Shown here piece after piece: positions 59,301-64,000 of a DNA stretch of 64,000 nucleotides. The notes under the pieces are model-generated. The model worked only from the letters and a program-made list of their open reading frames with translations. It was not told the DNA's origin and made no database searches. The stretch's first letter is position 1. Each line of letters begins with the position of its first letter. The stretch is from Hyaloraphidium curvatum (Eukaryota; Monoblepharomycota; Hyaloraphidiomycetes; Hyaloraphidiales; Hyaloraphidiaceae). The position numbers and the translations under genes are program-made. The stretch is from the NCBI GenBank assembly GCA_025558095.1, contig JAIVFI010000002.1, positions 1,054,001 through 1,118,000 on the forward strand. Direction: 5' to 3'.

Positions 59301-62066
59301 TTCTGATGGAACCAGCAGTCAGAAGTAGGTCAGCGCAACCAGTGCGAGCAACGCACCGCCGTCGTCCATGCCGTTGAGGTTGGCATCCACGTATACGCGG
59401 CCGCCAAGTTCGGCCCGCACGGTAAACGTCGAGGAGGTCCTTGCCCGTGTCGAGGTGCTCGGCGAGAGCGTGCTGGTCGTCATCTGGATCTCGCCGAAAT
59501 CGTTGTCGAGCTTCGAGTCGCCGTTGACTAGCACGACGTTCAGGATCTCGGTCTGCGGCCCCAGGGGCGAGTTCGTGAACCCGGCGGGCTGGATCTCGAA
59601 CACGCTGTAGGTGCCCGGGCGCAGGTTGGGGAACAGGTAGGTGCCGTCGGGCCCCGTGGTCGTCGTGAGGCTGACCGGGTTGCCGAGATCGTCCGTGCCG
59701 ACCAGGTTGACCGTCACGCCGGGGATGGCAGTTTCTGATGGAACCAGCAGTCAGAAGTAGGTCAGCGCAACCAGTGCGAGCAACGCACCGCCGTCGTCCA
59801 TGCCGTTGAGGTTGGCATCCACGTATACGCGGCCGCCAAGTTCGGCCCGCACGGTAAACGTCGAGGAGGTCCTTGCCCGTGTCGAGGTGCTCGGCGAGAG
59901 CGTACTGGTCGTCATTTGGATCTCGCCGATTATCTGGATCTCGCCGAAATCGTTGTCAAGCTTCGAGTCACCGGCCTTCAGCGCGATGTTGAGGATCTCG
60001 GTCTGCGGTCCCAGCGGAGAGTTTTGGTACACGGCGGGCTGGATCTCGAAGACGCTGTACGTCCCGGGCGGCTGCGGGCGTGGTCCGGGTCAGCGAGGCT
60101 CAAGGGAGGCAAGGCCCGGCTCGGTGCTCACAAGGTTCGTGAACAGGTAGGTACCATCCGGCCCGGTCGTAGTCGTGCGATTGATGAGGAATCCGGCGCT
60201 ATCCGTGCCGACGAGGTTGATCGTGACGCCGGTGATTGCGATTTCTGTAGCAGGAATGGGGAGCCTTTAGCCGCGTTCAAAACCCGCAAAGGACCACGGC
60301 CTACCGTTGTCATCGACTCCATTCCTGTTTGCGTCGATGTAGACGCGTCCTCCGAGCTGTGCGGGGGCCGGGGGCTGCGCGGACGGTCAGCGAAAAGGCG
60401 GCGGTCCTTCTGAGACGGGCCAAACTCACCGCCGGGGGAGGCGGCGCGATGCAGCTGGTCATGGCTAGCGTGGCCACGCTGGAGGTCCGCACCCCATTCG
60501 CATCGATGACCGTGTATGAGAACGAATCGGTGCCCGAGAATCCCGTGGAAGGCGTGTAGATGAAGGAGCCGTTGGCGTTGATCTGCACCGGGAAGCCCTG
60601 CGCCGTGACGACGTTGCGCTCGACGATGGTGAGGAGCGCGCCGACCGAGTCTTTGAGCAGGCCTTGAGAAGCCGGGATGAACATGGGGATGCAGCTGTCG
60701 CCCGTGAACGTGGGGCTCGTGGCCACCTGCGGCAGGCAGGTCACGGAGGCGCCGCTGACGGTCGAGGTGACCCTGCGCGAAAGCGGGATGTTAGGCGATT
60801 CGGATGTCCAGTGCGCGGAGCAGCTACCCACGAGACGGTTCCGGCAGCCGTGAGGGTGGTTGTGAGGGTGGGCCCGACGTCCGACTCGGGATCGTGGGCA
60901 AACACGGTGCGGACAGTTGGGGGCCGCGTGCTCGTCTGGGTCACGATGGTCGTCGAGAAGACGGCCGAAAAGGTGCCGTTTCCGGTGGAGTCCTGCCAGA
61001 CGCAGTCGACCGACGCGACGTGGGTGGGCACCTGGCATCCACCGGTGCCTGCGAGCTGCACCACCCGGGTCGTGGTGCGCGTCGTCGTGGTGCGCCTCGT
61101 CGACAAGACCAGCTTTGTGCTGGTTCGGCGGTAGGTCCGGGTAGTCCACCGGGTCCTCCAGCACTGCGACTTCCACGTGGTGCACATGACCGCGCAGTTG
61201 CCCCAGTTGGTGCGCCGCTCAAGATCCAACAGATGGTCGGCATCCTCCTCCTCGTCGATTTCCGTAGCGTCCGGTGTGTCAAAGATTTCCTCAGGCTCCA
61301 GATCGCGGCGGACCAGCTGGCGGGGGCCGGGCTTGGACGCCCCCATGTCGATGGCCACCCCCGGCAGCTCATAGATCTGGTCCTCGACTTCGAGCGCGCC
61401 GGCCGAGAGCATGCCGGCGGCCGGGGCACCGATGCGGCGCCTGGCCCGCGCGGCGTCGGTCAGGTTGGTCTGCGGGCAGCTGACGACCACGCTGGCGGTC
61501 ACGAAGCGGGTCGTCGTGGGGGTGAGCGTGGTCGAGGCGGTCGAGCCGGGCAGATCCGTGTTGGCGGTGAGCGTCCGGGTCTTTGTGCTCCCGGACTGCC
61601 ACACGGTTGACGTGCTTTGCACCACGTAGGTGGCCTGGGAGGCCAAGCCGGTGGGGTCCATGCCGATGGTGGTCTTGATGCCCGTGATGATGGCCTGGGT
61701 CACCTTGGTGACCTGCAGCCGCACCACGGTCTTTGTCGTCGTGCGCTTGACGCGCTTTGTCGCCGTGACGAATTTGCCGGCCGTGCGGGTCTTCGTGCTG
61801 GTGCGCTGGCACGACGTGACCGAGCAGGTGTTGTGCCGCCGGAACAGGTTGCCGACACCGCGGCGGTACAGCTGCCTGCACTCCGGCGGCTTGTCGAACG
61901 TGCGGCGGTCGAGCGCGTGCGGCTCCTCGGCGGCGGCGGGGCCCGCGATCGCGAGGGCGACGAGCACGGCCGCGAGGAGGGGGACCAGCGAAAGGAGCCG
62001 CCGGAGCGCGCCGCGCCCCGGCCGGGCCCGCGCAGACCCGCGATCCGCACGGTCTGCCGCGGACAT
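50335..62066 (-). CDS. Giant secreted adhesin-like protein with SdrD_B-like and cadherin-like domains
   Basis: An apparent single gene with many exons spread over 11.7 kb. It starts at 62066 (MSAADRADRG) with a signal sequence (LLSLVPLLAAVLVALAIAGP). A Cys-containing Thr-rich N-terminal region has several RR sites (LDRRTF, LYRRGV, LVRRDL, LERRTN) that suit Kex2-type cleavage. A bacterial-type cadherin/VCBS-like domain (NGSFIYTPSTGFSGTDSFSY) follows at about 60.7-60.5 kb. Then come about 18 SdrD_B-like beta-sandwich units (GGRVYVDANLNGVDDG, PGVTVNLVGTDDLGNPV, GPDGTYLFPNL, PAGFTDSPLG, LDNDFGEIQ), separated by Ser/Thr linkers. The left third is mostly Ser/Thr linker with two or three more units, ending LSQDFIEIPN. 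GT-AG introns of about 54-60 bases lie inside repeats, for example after DDG-G. No GPI signal is seen. It could be two genes. Confidence 0.7.
52321..52572 (-). repeat. 36-bp coding tandem repeat (7 copies)
   Basis: Unit of exactly 36 bases, starting at 52321, 52357, 52393, 52429, 52465, 52501 and 52537. On the minus strand it encodes the 12-residue Ser/Thr unit SETLTTETPSST. It forms a stalk-like, probably O-glycosylated linker within the giant adhesin. Confidence 0.9.
52567..53715 (-). repeat. 465-bp tandem repeat (two full copies and a partial)
   Basis: Anchor sequence GTCGATGACGTGAAGGA recurs at 52671, 53136 and 53601 (period 465). The first two copies are almost identical and the third is broken off after about 100 bases. 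Each unit contains several small Ser/Thr exons (SESATPSTTSESLTTE, TETATSSTTSESF) and their introns, so the exon-intron structure itself is duplicated. A single-G difference (TGGTTCGG against TGGGTTCGG) separates copy 1 from copies 2 and 3. Confidence 0.85.
53918..58440 (-). repeat. 781-bp tandem repeat array, near-perfect (five full copies plus partial)
   Basis: Homologous positions recur every 781 bases (for example 54551, 55332, 56113, 56894, 57675). The copies look identical except at the ends of the array. Each unit encodes two SdrD_B-like domains, one with DANLNGVDDGEVPIPG and one with DSNLNGVDDG, plus two Thr/Ser linkers and one 55-base intron (GTGAGTTGCGCGC to CTTCCACCAG, branch CCTGACT). 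The unit is not a multiple of three by itself, but removing the 55-base intron leaves 726 bases (242 codons), so copy number can change without losing frame. Confidence 0.93.
58441..59920 (-). repeat. 432-bp tandem repeat array (four copies)
   Basis: Homologous points at 58455, 58887, 59319 and 59751 (period 432). Each unit encodes one SdrD_B-like domain and one linker (STLSPSTSTRARTSSTFTVR) and contains one 54-base intron (GTGCGTTGCTCGC to GGTTCCATCAG). Removal of the intron leaves 378 bases, 126 codons. Copies 2 and 3 appear identical; copies 1 and 4 carry a few changes. This is an independent amplification of a diverged version of the 781-bp array's domain. Confidence 0.92.
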
Positions 62067-64000
62067 GGCGGGCGACGGTGCGCCGCGGGGCGGATCCGAT
62101 GAAGGAAGGCGGGTCGGGGTTCGAAGAGCTGACGGCGAGGCGGGGCTGGTCGGTCGGCGCGGCACGGCTAGGGTCCGCAACCGGCCGACCGGTGCCGCGA
62201 TCCGCGGTCCCGCAGAACCGAGCACGGACGGCACCTCCCCGCAATCCAGGCTTCCGGAACGAGTTCTGCGTACTGATTGGACGATCCCGCGGCCCGCACC
62301 GCTGGTCCGGTCCGCCCGATGCCGTTTCGCCCGATCCCCACCTGGGGCGTCCGGACCCTATCCTTATTGCCGGAGGCCGACAACCCCCGCCGCTCACCCC
62401 AATCACCTCCCCTGGCCTCCACAGAATGCGCATAGCCACTCCATCAATCGAATCGAGCCACATCAACCATCGTTGTGCAGTGGCGAATCCCCCGGACGGC
62501 CACGCCGAATCGCCGGGCTGGTGACCGAGCGCTGCGCAAATTCATCCCGCTCATCCCGTGCGCCCAGAGAAACGCAGGACTAGCTGCCACCTGATCGCGG
62601 CAGAATCTCTAGGCCTTCTCCACGTCGCCGCCATGCATAAATGCCGCTCCAGTTCCGTTTTGTCCCGGGAAAAGATTGGCCCGACCGCAAGGCGGCGGCA
62701 CGGACTCGGACCCTGAGTCGCCGGACCCCCGCCCGGCCGTCACTCGCGCCGCCGGGGCGGACGCCGCCAAAACCGCCCGATTCCGATCCCATGGCCGGTC
62801 TCTACCCAGGCCGTCCCTTCCGCCCCGGTCCCGCGGCCCGCGCGACCGGCGCGCGGCGCGGCCGTGTCGGGTGGCGCAGCAATGCGGTGTCCGGCCCCGA
62901 CCGCGGAACGGCCGGCGGCGGCGCAATTCGGCCGCCTGGATCTCAGATGGGCCTCTGTATGGCCGGCCAGGGCAATTCGATGCCGCTTCCTCAGCGGACG
63001 GCGCTCCTCCACGCTAGGAATCATCGGCACGGCATCCTGGCCCCTTCGGGCCTTCGGACACGGCCGTCGGATGCACAGCCAGAACCACCGACCGGTGGCC
63101 GACCGGTGTATGGAAAGCCCCATCGCGCCGAGATCCCGCCCGGAATGCCACCGTCCGCGCCCAAGTGAGACCACGCCGGCCCGGGGACGTGATGTTCGCC
63201 CGGTGGCTAACCGGGCCTGGCCCCTGCCGACAGGGCCGACAGTGGGGATCGCAGGGATTCGAGCGCCGTCCCCGCCGTCAGGATCTGTGATCCGCAGAGC
63301 TCGGACCGCTGCGATTGCGGAGGGTGACCGGTTCGGAAGTCCATTGTTGGACTAGGAGCCCATGCCTGTTCATTCGCGGTGCTACGAGGTTGCGAGCGAC
63401 AGCCACCAGTTCCGCTGCCGTTCAGTCCCGTCCCGCCACGAGTCCTCGCCTATCCGTGCCGCCGTCACCTTGCGTCCCTCCGTGCCCACCTTCACCGCGA
63501 TCCGGTCGAGTGAAATCGGGCCCGTGCCAGGGCCTCGGCTCGGCGATCCTGAAACTGCACCGAGGGGGCAGGAGGTCGAGCTCCCTGGCGTCGGCACCGC
63601 GGGACAATCCCGTTCGCGGGAGCGGCATCCAGGCAGGCATCGATGCGGATGGCTTCCAAATGCCGGCCAGGCGAAGCGAAGAGACGGATCGTGCGGGGTG
63701 CGGGACTCCTAGCTGGCACCGCTGTGACTCTACACCGGTGCGCGGACGGACAGTGACTCTAACTCGCGCTGCGGAAGTCTCATCCGCGCCCCCGCCGCTC
63801 CCTATCTTGCAAGTTTTGCCGCGGAGCGGCCCCGCGAGCGCCAGCGAGCGCCGCGCCAGCGGGCACGTACCCACGCCGCAGGCAGGCACGTTCCCCCGCC
63901 GCTACCTGCCAGCTATCTTCGCGCGGAGCGCGCCCCGAGCGTCAGCGCGGCAAACGGGGCGGTGCGAATCGCCGCGGGAAGTGCGGGAGGCGGGCCGGAG
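62067..64000. other. Upstream region of the giant adhesin gene, no gene recognised
   Basis: About 1.9 kb of GC-rich sequence. Many open frames exist on both strands, but they are Arg/Pro/Gly-rich shadows with no domain, signal peptide or consistent frame. The proximal part should hold the adhesin promoter; no clear TATA box was found within 150 bases. Near the right end, 63810-63860 and 63915-63945 share a GCGGAGCG...CGAGCG pattern. Confidence 0.4.

Noticed and set aside
62100-64000. Several overlapping ORFs of 60-175 codons at the right end
   Set aside because: All are Arg/Pro/Gly-rich frames on both strands with no domain, start context or splice support.
1-64000. tRNA or rRNA genes
   Set aside because: No B-box-like or cloverleaf segment and no rRNA core sequence was recognised by eye. 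A tRNAscan run would be needed to exclude them fully.

Overview
The window is eukaryotic nuclear DNA. It is strongly GC-rich, and its genes are cut by very short GT-AG introns. The introns I could place by frame and homology are about 46-74 bases long, usually with a CTGAY/CTRAC-like branch site near the 3' end. The gene set (NAR1, an ORC6-like protein, mitochondrial carrier, peroxisomal-type acyl-CoA dehydrogenase, F-box, MYND and RanBP2-finger proteins, secreted proteins with RR/KR processing sites) fits a fungus. The 7-TM receptor-like family and the bacterial-type SdrD_B/cadherin-like adhesin domains point to an early-diverging, chytrid-like lineage. That assignment is inference; no rRNA or mitochondrial marker is present.

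Layout. 1-17.6 kb: mostly single-copy genes on both strands: a 7-TM receptor-like gene (GRL-A), two small genes with ubiquitin-like N-termini, an epoxide-hydrolase-like enzyme, a six-exon sulfatase, a leucyl/phenylalanyl-tRNA-protein transferase (Aat) homologue, an F-box protein, an ORC6-like protein, a leucine-rich protein and a second 7-TM gene (GRL-B). 17.6-35.3 kb: a large inverted repeat. Two near-identical arms of about 4.85 kb each carry three secreted glycine-rich proteins (GRP1, GRP2, GRP3). The 8-kb spacer holds a PB1/coiled-coil/Cys-His repeat protein, a mitochondrial carrier and two more 7-TM genes (GRL-C and GRL-D, head to head). 35.4-44 kb: acyl-CoA dehydrogenase, an LRR-like gene with a premature stop, a Sel1/MYND protein, NAR1 and a TatD-type nuclease. 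44.2-47.6 kb: a 1109-residue intronless orphan ORF with a 26-bp minisatellite at its 5' side. 47.9-50.2 kb: a four-exon RanBP2-finger/RGG protein and a metallophosphoesterase fragment. 50.3-62.1 kb: one apparent giant secreted adhesin-like gene made of about 18 SdrD_B-like domains in tandem arrays of 781 bp, 432 bp, about 465 bp and 36 bp, in which introns are duplicated with the exons. 62.1-64 kb: no gene recognised.

Themes. The window is rich in cell-surface and secreted functions: six glycine-rich secreted proteins, a giant repeat adhesin, and four paralogous 7-TM proteins. The 7-TM proteins have long loops predicted on the cytosolic side and a conserved last membrane segment reminiscent of insect gustatory receptors. 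The glycine-rich genes and the PB1/coiled-coil gene each have a TATA box about 95-130 bases before the ATG, which suggests a shared strong-promoter design. Exon joins quoted below come from reading frame and splice-site inspection, not transcripts.
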